Source of the DNA: Crossaster papposus
Taxonomy: Eukaryota; Echinodermata; Asteroidea; Velatida; Solasteridae
Direction of reading: 5' to 3'
Assembly (NCBI GenBank): GCA_037893245.1
Contig: JBAIAA010000102.1
Span: 1,240,001 to 1,304,000, forward strand
DNA: 64,000 nt
Both the position numbers and the translations under genes were made by a program. Below are positions 1 to 8,710 of the stretch, piece after piece (position 1 is the stretch's first letter; every line of letters starts with the position of its first letter). The notes under the pieces were generated by a model. It saw nothing but the letters and a program-made list of their open reading frames with translations. It was not told where the DNA came from and searched no databases.

Positions 1-460
1 ACGGGATTTCGACTACGCCCCTTTAGTTTGTGTAGTATCTGCCAAGTCGTTTTCATGTCGTTCTCTCTTTATTTTTTGTTTAGATTCTTGTCACAGCGAA
101 CCGTGTTTAAACGGAGGCAACTGCAGTAGTAATTTGGGCGAGTTCATCTGCCAGTGCCCGATCGGCTTTGTGGGACCAACGTGCTCAATCGGTAAACAGT
201 TCATTTCTAGTCGTGCGATATAAACCGTTTATGACAAATGTATAACCTGGGTTATAAAACATGGAGTGAGTATTAATGCCAGGTTGAATATAAACAACAT
301 TTATGCATGGATATATTTATCAGCGTTGTAGTCGAGACTGAGACCAAGACTGAGACCAAGGCTTTCCAGACCAAGACCAAGACCAAGGTTTAGATCGAGA
401 CCAAGACTTTTGAGACTGAGACTAACACTTCCGAGACCGAGACGACTCCATATCCCCCTG
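1..460 (+). repeat. Near-identical duplicate of 18423-18888 (EGF exon plus intron)
   Basis: The whole first 460 bases recur at 18423-18888 in the same orientation. By eye I find two substitutions (around 181 and 298) and one 6-bp indel in a GACCGA run. The duplicated unit includes intron, EGF exon and downstream intron up to the edge of the 20-bp minisatellite. The copy starts at base 1, so it probably continues to the left. Bases 333-445 are a degenerate GAGACCAAG-type simple repeat shared by both copies. Confidence 0.95.
84..191 (+). CDS. EGF-like domain exon of host gene A (first in window)
   Basis: Single exon of a secreted or cell-surface protein. The acceptor is TTTGTTTAG at 81-83 and the donor GGTAAAC begins at 192. 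The reading is phase 1 at both ends and 108 bp long, giving an EGF module with six cysteines (SCHSEPCLNGGNC ... CQCPIGFVGPTC). The GFxGxxC ending is the classic EGF signature; there is no clear calcium-binding consensus. The same exon occurs at 18506-18613 with only one synonymous change. The upstream part of the gene lies outside the window. EGF modules mediate extracellular protein contacts; no specific ligand can be inferred. Confidence 0.85.
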
Positions 461-626
461 AGTAGTAGGGAACGTGCCGTATGTAAACCAAATCTTCAAA
501 AACTCAATTTTGTCTAAATCTTAAAAACTCAATTTTGACCAAATCTTAAAAACTCAATTTAAACCAAATCTTAAAAAACTCAATTTAGTCTAACAAAAAA
601 AAAACTCACTCTTGCGAGAGCGCCCT
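461..626 (+). repeat. Left terminal inverted repeat with tandem expansion
   Basis: The first 50 bp match the right end exactly in inverted orientation. The left end then carries four tandem 25-26-bp units of the AAATCTT(C)AAAAACTCAATTT type (490-515, 516-540, 541-565, 566-591), where the right end has one. Homology resumes after the last unit at GTCTAACAAA...AAAACTCAC and a GCGCCCTCT block near 620. So the terminal repeat is about 80-110 bp in its ancestral form, with three extra units inserted on this side. Confidence 0.9.
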
Positions 627-718
627 CTTTTAAAAAAACAAAACGAGATTTTGTTTATCTTGGTTTACTCTCAAAATAAATTAAATAAAAAAATTATTAT
701 AATACTTATATATAAATC
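592..718 (+). promoter_or_regulatory. AT-rich leader upstream of the polymerase gene
   Basis: This 127-bp stretch is poly(A)-rich and ends in TAATACTTATATATAAATC directly before the polymerase ATG. A TATA-like TATATATAA run lies about 10 bp upstream of the start codon. Promoter activity is inferred only from position and composition. Confidence 0.35.
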
Positions 719-3700
719 ATGATGACGAAACCAACACCAATAGGATATGGACGTTGGTCTAAATCAACCTTGCAACAATATGTGGAGCGAAATAATATCA
801 CAATCTCAGGGCGGAGCCTACGTCGGAACTATATCGACGCTATTAGAATAGAGGAGAATAAATATAAAAACTTGAATCGCAAGAAACTAGATGATCTCAA
901 ACAAATCGTAGACGACGAAGAGTTACAATTTACGCCAACTGGTAAACTAGGTCGATTTTTACGAAAGGATTTAATTTTAGCGATTAAATCGTATAAAAAC
1001 CCCGATAGTTTCAGAGAGGCAGATTTTGAAGTACATAGAGCTTTTAGTAACAGTTATAGAAACTGGGAGCTGACGCCTAGGTTGTTTAACAACGACGTAG
1101 AGCAATTCTTTAATACACACGTGAAGCAGATTGAAAAAATTGTTACGTCGGAGCTTAGAGATCTATCGACCATAAAAGTTCAATTAGGATTTAAAGCGAA
1201 ATACGATAAAACAAATCAAGACGGCTTAGTAGAAACCAGCGCTTTTACCTTTTTTAGTAAAAAGCTAGTTGTTTTAAACGAGAGTCAGATAAAACAAACG
1301 GTAAAAGATCAAATCTTTAAAATAAAAGAAAAACACACCAAAAATACCACTCAAGGATCGGGTTGGAACCTCGTTAAAATACTCGCGTTTTATATTAACA
1401 TAGATCGTTATAGACCTATGAGCGGCAGTTCTTATATAAAATTACCACAGTTTTTAGTAAACAAAAAAGCTTTTATTAACGTCAGAAACAAAGACAACGA
1501 ATGTTTACGGTGGTGTTTGAGAGCCGCTCTCGGCAAGTATACCGACAAAATAAAACAACGAGTAAAAGACAAACCTGATTTTAAAATCCACGAAGACAGG
1601 CCGTCAATTTACGATAAAAACGATGGATTAAATTTAAAAGACGTAGACTTTCCTACTCCAATCAATCAAATAGAAAAGATAGAGAGACAAAACAATCTGA
1701 GTATAAATGTTTTTGCGTACGAAGAGGCTAAAGAAGTACGACCGTTATATTTATCTAAAAACGCCAACGACCCCGCAGCCATAAATCTGTTGTTGTTTTC
1801 TTCAGACGACACAAATCACTATTGTTGGATAAAACATATATCTAGAATATTTTTTAACCAAACGAAACACCAGCATAAAACATACGTCTGTTTCAGATGT
1901 TTGGCACACTACAACACACGAGACAAGTTGGACAGGCATACGCAAGATTGCGAGGGGACAGATAAGCCGCCATCTAAGGTCGTCTTTCCAAAAGGTTTTA
2001 ACGAAGACCCTCCGATATTAAAATTTAAAAATCACAAGTTTGCGCAAGACGCACCATTTGTCATTTACGCCGATTTTGAATCGGTATTAAACAAATTAAA
2101 ACCTGAAGAGGCAAACACGCAAGAGACTCAAGTTCACAAAGCTTGCGGTTATTCGTTGATCGCTTTAAGGTGTGACGGTAAAGTTAAATTTCAAGAGACC
2201 TACAGAGGAACAGATGCCGTGACCAAGTTCTTAGACTCGACGTTGAGTTTAAGATACAAAGTAAACAAAGTTTTTAAAAACCCCAAACCCATAGACTTTA
2301 CCACAAGTGACAACATCGAGCACCAAAACGCAGACACGTGTTGGATTTGCGAGAAGTCAATATACCCCAACTACTCTTCAAACTGTCAGTGCCCTATACC
2401 GAAAGAACCTCGCACTGGCGAAGAACAAGACGAATATTGTTACGTAAACAAAAAAGGATATAAGGAAAACAAATGTCTAAAGTGTAAAAAACGTATCAAC
2501 AAATTTAGAAAGGTTAGAGATCACTGTCACATCACGGGTAAATACAGAGGAGCCGCGCACGCTTTTTGTAATCCAAAACTGCAGGTGGTACCCCATAAAA
2601 CCACAATACCCGTCATCTTTCACAATTTACAAAATTACGACGCGCATTTAATCATGCAAGGTTTGTCTAAGATTAAAGAAAATATCGATTTTATCCCTAG
2701 CAACTCGAAAAAATACATTTCGTTTTCGATCGGTCAACTGAGATTTATAGACTCGTTTAAATTTATGGCAGCGTCGTTGGATAGACTAGTCAACTCATGT
2801 CCCAAAGAGGCGTTTACTCTACTCAGAGAACGCTATAAAGATCAACATCCTAAGAGTGTCGACCTACTCTTACAAAAAGGTGTTTACCCGTACGAGTATA
2901 TGGACTCGTTCGATAAGTTTGAAGAGACGAGCTTACCAAGCATCGACAACTTTTATAGCAGCCTCAAAGACTCTAATATATCGCAAGAAGATTATTCCAA
3001 AGCTCAACAAGTGTGGAACGAATTTAACGTCAAAAACTTAGGCGAATATCACGATTTGTACGTGACCACCGATGTGTTACTTTTGGCAGGTGTGTTTGAA
3101 AATTTTAGAAAAATGTGTAAAAAGAACTACAAGTTAGATCCCGCTAACTATTATACCTCTCCTGGGTTATCGTGGGACGCGCTATTAAAACACTCGGGAG
3201 TCGAGCTCGAGTTATTGACTGATGTGGACAAACACCTGTTTTTTGAAAAAGCAAAAAGAGGAGGGCTATCGAGCGTAGGTGGTGCTAGGTACCACAAAGC
3301 AAACAATAAATATCTACCCGATTTTAATCCAGACGAGCCATCGACTTACATCATGTATCTTGACGCCAACAATTTGTACGGTTGGGCAATGAGTCAGTAT
3401 TTACCCTACGCCGATTTTAAATGGGTAAAACCCAAATACTTCACGACGGAAAGCATCATGTCAATCTCAGAAACGTCCGATATAGGGTGTCTGTTGGAGG
3501 TAGACTTAGATTATCCCAACGCTTTGCACGATTGGCACAATGATTTTCCGCTGGCCCCCGAAAATATCAAAGTACCCAAAGAGTGGTTATCTGAGTATCA
3601 ACTGGGGTTAACCGCAGTCGAGAACAACGAATCTAAATTAATAGACACTCTATACAACAGACGTAAATATGTCTTGCACTATAGATCGTTACAACAGTAT

Positions 3701-4041
3701 CTAAATCTTGGTATGCAACTCAAAAAAGTACATCGCGTATTAAAATTTAAGCAAGCGCCTTGGATGAAAGATTACATAGACAAAAACACTCGACTAAGAG
3801 CTAAAGCAACGTTCGACTTTGAAAAGGACTTTTTTAAGCTCATGAACAACAGCGTTTTTGGAAAGACGATGGAAAACGTGAAAAAAATCACATTTTGCAC
3901 ACCATTGAGCAAAACAAACTGTCGTTGAGTCCTCTGGACACAAAGCGGTATATACTCCCGAACGGTTCGTCTACTCTAGCTTTTGGCCACTATAGGCTTG
4001 GAGGTAACTCGGTGTCTGGAGGCACAACCTGGAGCTCTTGA
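719..4041 (+). pseudogene. POLB: Protein-primed family B DNA polymerase (Polinton type), internally deleted
   Basis: Replicates the element by protein priming. The open frame 719-3928 gives 1,069 aa. An N-terminal region with a SAP-like start (residues 13-45) is followed by a C-X2-C-X12-H-X3-C finger (391-411) and exonuclease motif I YADFES (450-455). A Cys/His cluster VRDHCHITGKYRG (599-611), Exo II FHNLQNYDAHL (634-644) and Exo III YHDLYVTTD (778-786) come next. Polymerase motif A is YLDANNLYG (880-888) and motif B KLMNNSVFGKTMEN (1040-1053). Just after motif B the frame ends. The family's C-terminal tail (SPLDTKRYIL ... FGHYRL) continues in another frame from about 3892 to a stop at 4039-4041. 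Everything between, including catalytic motif C with its DTD aspartates, is gone. The tail overlaps the convergent integrase gene by about 50 bp. DNA synthesis should be abolished; exonuclease domains remain. Confidence 0.93.
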
Positions 4042-4988
4042 CTAACGAAACTTCGATTGGGACCTTTCTTGAGATAATAAAGAGTGGGCTGGTTGTCTAC
4101 TTTGATCGCGCGATCCAACCCAAAAACCTCGTGACTCCAAATAGGATCGGTCGCTCGCCTGCGTTCTCCTCCCTCTAACTCACCAGGTGCGTAAAGATAT
4201 CTAAAAATATCACCTCTTCTCACCAACTCTTTTTCTAACTCTGAGGGAGAAGAACTCATTTGGCGAACTTGCGTTTCTCGCATGGCAAGCTTAGGAGTTA
4301 GTGGCTCGTAATCTTCTGTCGTTATCAATCTGGTGGTTTCATCGTTTAACGCCTTAATCACGTCGGGCAATCGTTTAACCCAGAGTCGCGATCTCTCCGT
4401 CGGATTAACAATCTCTGCAGCGTATTGATGGCCGAACAATCTCTCTGCCAAAGTCCTGTTAAATCTTTCTACTACTGCCTGCGCTCTGTGGTTACCCGGT
4501 TCACCCACTTGTATCGCGACTTTTTTCTCCTCCAGTTGCTTTTTAAAAGCACCGTGAAATTCTTTACCCGCGTCTACTTTTAACAGCTTGGGCCAAGTCA
4601 AAGGCGACCTAGCGTAAACTCGAGCTAAAGCGTCGGACACTTGGGTACTCGTCTTGTTGGTCAAAGGTTCGGCCTCTTTAAAACGCGTGGCTACGTCTAC
4701 GACCGTCATCGCGTACTTGTATTCTTTTTTACCGACTTTATCGTAAGGTAAAAATAACAAGTCTATCTGGTGCATTTCGTTGGGAACAGCCATGGACTTG
4801 TTCAAACTCGTAGGTCGGGGTATATACGTAGGAGGCGGTAAATAAATTTGCCACAACGCTTGTTTTCTTAACCAATTTCTGGTTTCATTTTTGGACGCGC
4901 CCGTTTTTTTAGCTAATTTTACAACCGCGCCTTCACCCTTCCAAAAACCGGCGGGGCTGTAATACACTTTTTTAAACTTTGTTTCCAT
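3990..4988 (-). CDS. INT: Retroviral-type (rve) DDE integrase
   Basis: Inserts the linear element DNA into host DNA. 332 aa, intact, ATG at 4988. An N-terminal segment of about 65 residues has a WLRKQALWQIYLP motif. The catalytic core has D76 (HQIDLLFLPYD), D139 (LLKVDAGKEFHG) and E174 (AVVERFNRTL), a D,D-35-E spacing, with the GNHRAQAVVERFNRT context typical of Maverick integrases. The C-terminal 290-325 region (IKVDNQPTLYYLKKGPNRSF) looks like the chromo/SH3-like tail of the family. It is convergent with the polymerase and overlaps its remnant tail. It lies 9 bp downstream of the next minus-strand gene. All catalytic residues are present, so this may still be functional. Confidence 0.95.
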   Translation of the reverse strand: METKFKKVYYSPAGFWKGEGAVVKLAKKTGASKNETRNWLRKQALWQIYLPPPTYIPRPTSLNKSMAVPNEMHQIDLLFLPYDKVGKKEYKYAMTVVDVATRFKEAEPLTNKTSTQVSDALARVYARSPLTWPKLLKVDAGKEFHGAFKKQLEEKKVAIQVGEPGNHRAQAVVERFNRTLAERLFGHQYAAEIVNPTERSRLWVKRLPDVIKALNDETTRLITTEDYEPLTPKLAMRETQVRQMSSSPSELEKELVRRGDIFRYLYAPGELEGGERRRATDPIWSHEVFGLDRAIKVDNQPTLYYLKKGPNRSFVSQELQVVPPDTELPPSL

Positions 4989-4997
4989 TTTATTTAA

Positions 4998-5426
4998 CTA
5001 AACAAACTTATAAACTAAAAAACCTACCAACGCAGTTCCCCCCAAAACAAACGCTAACTCGCCGGTCTTTTGATCTTCGCTAGGTGCGTACAAATCAGCT
5101 AGAGTGGGCTCATGCTGCAGACCCACGGGTAATTGTGCGTCTGAGCGAGTAACCGAGTTGTATTCCCTAAGAGCCTCGTCTATACTTTCAAAAGTCCTTT
5201 GGGCCTTCGCTTGTTTTTTGAGTTGATCGTTTAGCCAATCGAGATACTTTGTCCTCGCTCTTTCCCAATTGTTTTTTGCCGTCGTCAGTTTTTCTAACGC
5301 CAAGTCGTGTCTCTTGCGCTCTTCGTCTTGGTTTTGTTGTTTCATGCTCGAAAATAAAAAGTTGGATCCTGTGAAAGCTAAAGCGTTAACTATTGCACCT
5401 CCGATCATCATAGCGATGCTAGCCAT
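4998..5426 (-). CDS. Small membrane/coiled-coil protein of Maverick type
   Basis: 142 aa, ATG at 5426. A hydrophobic N-terminus (about residues 3-25, MASIAMMIGGAIVNALAF) precedes a charged helical region rich in K, R and E (about 30-95, probably coiled coil). A linker with ADLYAPSEDQK follows, then a C-terminal membrane segment (about 123-141). I recognise this architecture as one that recurs next to integrase in invertebrate Mavericks; no biochemical function is established that I know of. It probably shares a promoter region with the divergent gene at 5495. A virion membrane or morphogenesis role would be inference. Confidence 0.75.
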   Translation of the reverse strand: MASIAMMIGGAIVNALAFTGSNFLFSSMKQQNQDEERKRHDLALEKLTTAKNNWERARTKYLDWLNDQLKKQAKAQRTFESIDEALREYNSVTRSDAQLPVGLQHEPTLADLYAPSEDQKTGELAFVLGGTALVGFLVYKFV

Positions 5427-5494
5427 TTTTAAAATAAGTAAAGAAAAAATTACCTATAAAAAGGGACTTAGATTTTAAGAGCCTAGAAATAGTA
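5427..5494. promoter_or_regulatory. Short divergent intergenic region with TATA-like box
   Basis: 68 bp separate the minus-strand gene ending upstream at 5426 and the plus-strand gene from 5495. It is A-rich and holds TATAAAAAGG at 5455-5464 on the plus strand, about 30 bp before the start. A shared bidirectional promoter is inferred from geometry. Confidence 0.4.
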
Positions 5495-6763
5495 GTGAAC
5501 GCGGTCGACCGCAGTTCTTTTACAGCTACTTTTCCAGATTTACTCACCGACTATAAGTTACCCATCGTTAAAACAGACGAGGTAATAAACAGATGGAAAA
5601 CACAACCGTTGCTGTTTTATCAAAATCAACTTAATTTTGCCATTTGGTGTAGTACCACCGGAGTGGGTTTGGGGTGGGATCTTATTAATTCGATCGATCC
5701 TCTGACGCGCGCCGTATACAGATTTCACGTTTATTTTACCGTTAGAAAAGTATTAGAGTTTCTCAAATGTCCCACTCCGAACGATACTATATTTAATGCC
5801 GTAAACAACAAAATAGATCGAGGGTCTTATATAGACGCGTGTAGATTTTACTACGCAAATCCTAAAAACACTTGGATACAGACGGTAGATCATTATTCTG
5901 GTGGATTGGGGCAGGCTTATGCTTGGGGTAAACCTTTGGGAGATTACGATACCACTGACTTGGGTATTGGTTACGGTAAATACGCGGGAGGAACTAAAAT
6001 GGGGTTTGGCCCCTCAGATCCTCCTGGAGGATCTGGACGTTACAGCTCTCAAACGGTGACTAATCTAACGCAAGACGACGCCGTTGGCTCGGCGTGGAAA
6101 CGTTTTATAATCCGCGAGTCCTTTTTAACGGATGTTGCTATAGAAAAAATAAACGAATCTGTCAGGGCGTATGTTTACGCGCTGCTGGGGGCCCAAGCAC
6201 AAACAAAAACTAGTATCATGACGCCTGGTACGGGGTTCGACGCTCAAGCTCAGTTTGTTAATATCGTAGAAGACTTGATATCGTCTCCGACCGATCTGGA
6301 AGAATCTATAACCCAATTTCAAGATTCGCTGCAATATGCCAGGAGTTCGTTAAACTTTGTGTTGGCGAAAGGATTATATCTCGTGCCTTCGAACATGCAA
6401 TTGAGGGTCGGGACCCACGAAGGATATAACAACAATATACAGATTGCGACCGCTGAGTTGGCGTTGGGATTAAACTCGAAGATAAACTCAAACATACCAC
6501 CAACACCCTTCCCTCCCTCACCCACACCAACACCCTTCCCTCCCTCGCCCACACCACCTCCACCACCAACACCCTTCCCTCCCTCGCCCACACCACCACC
6601 CACACCACCACCACCACCACCACCACCACCGCCACCACCACCGCCACCACCACCGCCACCACCACCCGCCCAGAGAGATCCACACGAATACGAAAAAACT
6701 TCGCTGATTGTCGGTACTTTAGCCATAGCAGGTATCTCATACCTGCTTTTAGACTTGTGGTAA
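5495..6763 (+). CDS. Proline-rich, C-terminally membrane-anchored Maverick protein
   Basis: 422 aa of open frame. A globular domain of about 325 residues (NAVDRSSFTATFPDL, FYQNQLNFAIWC, ALLGAQAQTKTS) leads into a proline tract. That tract (about residues 330-392) first has repeats of TPFPPSP and then nearly pure proline from CCACCACCN codons. A single C-terminal membrane helix (about 402-421) follows. The domain resembles a conserved Maverick family of unknown role; the stalk-and-anchor layout suggests a virion surface or membrane-bound protein (inference). The start is odd: the codon at the family-like NAVDR start is GTG (5495-5497), with no in-frame ATG just upstream. The ATG may have been lost, or initiation may be non-canonical. 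The gene is convergent with the one at 6803. Confidence 0.75.
   Translation: MNAVDRSSFTATFPDLLTDYKLPIVKTDEVINRWKTQPLLFYQNQLNFAIWCSTTGVGLGWDLINSIDPLTRAVYRFHVYFTVRKVLEFLKCPTPNDTIFNAVNNKIDRGSYIDACRFYYANPKNTWIQTVDHYSGGLGQAYAWGKPLGDYDTTDLGIGYGKYAGGTKMGFGPSDPPGGSGRYSSQTVTNLTQDDAVGSAWKRFIIRESFLTDVAIEKINESVRAYVYALLGAQAQTKTSIMTPGTGFDAQAQFVNIVEDLISSPTDLEESITQFQDSLQYARSSLNFVLAKGLYLVPSNMQLRVGTHEGYNNNIQIATAELALGLNSKINSNIPPTPFPPSPTPTPFPPSPTPPPPPTPFPPSPTPPPTPPPPPPPPPPPPPPPPPPPPPAQRDPHEYEKTSLIVGTLAIAGISYLLLDLW
6482..6671 (+). repeat. Proline-codon microsatellite inside a Maverick gene
   Basis: CCACCA/CCACCG triplets preceded by imperfect units of about 27-36 bp (ACACCCTTCCCTCCCTC). The tract stays in frame and encodes the proline stalk. 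Length variation is expected. Confidence 0.9.
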
Positions 6764-6767
6764 AAAA

Positions 6768-6799
6768 AAAAAGCCTTCTAAGCTAACAGAAGGCTTTTT
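6768..6799. terminator. Symmetrical hairpin between convergent genes
   Basis: A perfect 12-bp stem (AAAAAGCCTTCT / AGAAGGCTTTTT, loop AAGCTAAC) fills the 39-bp gap between the stop at 6761-6763 on the plus strand and the stop at 6803-6805 on the minus strand. Both strands read as a GC hairpin followed by a T-run, so it could end transcripts from both sides. Giant viruses of the Mimivirus group are known to end and polyadenylate transcripts at such hairpins. Confidence 0.65.
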
Positions 6800-6802
6800 G
6801 TT

Positions 6803-8092
6803 TTAGAGACGCTTTTGTAAATAAACAAAAATTAAAGTTTCGACTCCCACTATAAAGGCCCACACGTGTTCTCCCAACCATCCGACGGTTTTGCTCAATA
6901 CGTTAAATATCCAACTAGCTATACCACCTAAAATTCCGGGCAAGGCGCCGAGCAGCTTGGAACCTAGTTTAGCGAGCACGTTTGACAAGTGTTTTAGTTG
7001 CGACTGTATCCATTCTTTTACGTTGGTGGTGTTAGACGGTGGTGTGGGTGAGGGAGTAGGTGCGAGCGCCGGCGCACCGACAGACAAAACGCTCTTTACT
7101 ATCAAACCGATAGCCAAACTAAACGCCGTCAAAATGCTCGCGATGGTCACGCCTTGTTCTCTAAACAACGTTCTAATTTTTTCTCTCAAGGTCTCGTCAC
7201 CATCTAACATCTTCGTAATCATTTCTTTGATCCTGTTCATCTGACTTCTGAATTGTTTTGCGTCGGTAGACGCGGCTTCTAATCTAGCCGATCTTTCGAT
7301 CTTTAAGTCTGCTAATTTTTTTCTCAGGTCTGTTCTGTCACCGTCGCTCAAGCTTTCGGCTAATGCTCTTTTGGTCTGGGCTATCTTAGCGTCGATTTGC
7401 CTGAGACGCGCTAAATTCAGTTCTAAGCTGACTCTCTTCGTTTGAAGGGCTTTGTTTAAACCCAAGATCTCTCTGATGGGTAAACCCGTTTCTCGTTCAA
7501 GATCTTCGACATCTCTGGGGGATAAGCCCGTTTCTCGTTCAAGAGCTCCGGTGGGTGTGATAAAACTGGTTTCTTGTTCTTGGACGAAAGTTTCGACAGT
7601 TTCGCTTACAGCGTCAGCCTCTTTTGGAAGATCTTGCATCGGGGTAGAATCTGGTTGTTGTTTACTAAATGGGTTTCGTTTATAATATTTAAGACCTAAT
7701 TCATTTCTAATAAAATTTGCACCGTTGATGTTTAATTTTCTAGCATTTTGTTCGATGGAAGTTAATGCTAAAGGTATAACAACTTTGCCTTTGCGCGATA
7801 ATTGTACTTCTCTGTCATCGATTACAAAAAATAACGTGTTATTTTTTACTATGAATCTTTCATATTGCGGAATCCCATATTGTTTTTGTCTATAAATTTT
7901 GTAGACACTTTCGTAGAAACTTTCGACGCTTGGATTATTAATAAACATACGTGTCCCTAGTTCTAAGGTATCCTCATGGATTTGAACAACGGCTGGATCT
8001 AACGCCGTTTCGTTGTCGAGAGAATAATCGGCTAGATTGTTGTCTTCTTCCTCGTAGTCGTCTACATGTTCAAACTCTCCACCTTCAGCCAT
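6803..8092 (-). CDS. Coiled-coil membrane protein of Maverick type
   Basis: 429 aa, ATG at 8092. An acidic N-terminus (residues 6-31) is followed by a folded region to about 140 containing LALTSIEQNARKL. The 180-208 segment holds a twice-repeated LERETGL motif, and a long K/E/R coiled coil runs from about 205 to 305. Then come REQGVTIASILTAF and a membrane helix (about 314-336), a proline linker (340-352) and a C-terminal pair of hydrophobic helices (about 381-399 and 408-425). I recognise the REQGVTIASILTA region as strongly conserved in a recurrent Maverick family of unknown function. It heads a minus-strand gene cluster and ends 4 bp from the bidirectional hairpin. Confidence 0.75.
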   Translation of the reverse strand: MAEGGEFEHVDDYEEEDNNLADYSLDNETALDPAVVQIHEDTLELGTRMFINNPSVESFYESVYKIYRQKQYGIPQYERFIVKNNTLFFVIDDREVQLSRKGKVVIPLALTSIEQNARKLNINGANFIRNELGLKYYKRNPFSKQQPDSTPMQDLPKEADAVSETVETFVQEQETSFITPTGALERETGLSPRDVEDLERETGLPIREILGLNKALQTKRVSLELNLARLRQIDAKIAQTKRALAESLSDGDRTDLRKKLADLKIERSARLEAASTDAKQFRSQMNRIKEMITKMLDGDETLREKIRTLFREQGVTIASILTAFSLAIGLIVKSVLSVGAPALAPTPSPTPPSNTTNVKEWIQSQLKHLSNVLAKLGSKLLGALPGILGGIASWIFNVLSKTVGWLGEHVWAFIVGVETLIFVYLQKRL

Positions 8093-8115
8093 TTTATTAT
8101 AAACAAATTAAAGTT

Positions 8116-8349
8116 TTAAGTCGAGTTTAATATATTTGGTGGAAGTATATTTTGCGATACCAGCCAGGTTTTTACATACATAGATCCGCTTATCGTAGCC
8201 GTTAGTTTCGCTACATCTTCTACGCTCAACTTGTCGAGATCGGCCGGTTTAATCCTCAAAAGTGTTTTACTTAACATGGTAAATCCCACGCTTAACATAG
8301 AGATGATAGCGGCGTGATAAAGATTGTTGACGATGCTATTAGTATCCAT
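8116..8349 (-). CDS. Small two-helix membrane protein
   Basis: 77 aa, ATG at 8349. Residues 8-31 (NNLYHAAIISMLSVGFTML) form a probable membrane helix; a second weaker hydrophobic segment is at about 46-66, and the protein ends near KTWLVSQNILPPNI. It lies 23 bp upstream of the larger membrane protein on the same strand. This type of short NNLYHA protein recurs in this position in invertebrate Mavericks, as far as I recall. Function unknown. Confidence 0.65.
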   Translation of the reverse strand: MDTNSIVNNLYHAAIISMLSVGFTMLSKTLLRIKPADLDKLSVEDVAKLTATISGSMYVKTWLVSQNILPPNILNST

Positions 8350-8384
8350 TTATAATTGCTCGCTTATTTTGTTTTTTAATTTTT

Positions 8385-8710
8385 TTATTCCATTTCTACC
8401 CACGAAGGTGGTTGAGCCTTTGGTCTCTTGACCGTTGGCGGGGCTGGTTGTGGTTTTGGTGGTGCGGCTCTCTGGCTCCATATATAGAGTCCTCCTAAAC
8501 TACAACAACCACCAGCGACAACGGCCCAACTACCGCGTACGAAGAAGAAAGAGGAGGAGAAGTACTCTTCACGTCTATATTTTGCATCTTAGCAATTTGT
8601 TCTTTTCTCTTTTTGTTGTGTTCCGCTAATGCCTTGCCTTGTTTTACTCTATCTGGATTTTTAGTTTTAGTCGTCACCGTCTGTACCTTTGGGCTCTCTT
8701 GTTGACTCAT
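8385..8710 (-). pseudogene. Small basic membrane protein gene with a frameshift
   Basis: The ATG at 8710 opens a 71-residue frame with a basic lysine-rich N-terminus (NPDRVKQGKALAEHNKKRKEQ). It stops at 8495 soon after entering a valine run. In a second frame the sequence continues with a glycine/cysteine-rich hydrophobic stretch and a proline/lysine tail, ending at a stop near 8385-8387. A 1-bp deletion near 8523-8527 (GGGCC run) explains the break. The intact layout would be a basic cytoplasmic part, one membrane helix and a basic proline-rich tail. Its start overlaps the end of the neighbouring gene by 44 bp, suggesting compact packing. Confidence 0.6.

Noticed and set aside
6306-6740. Minus-strand frames of poly-valine and poly-glycine
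   Set aside because: Complement of the proline-codon tract in the plus-strand Maverick gene.
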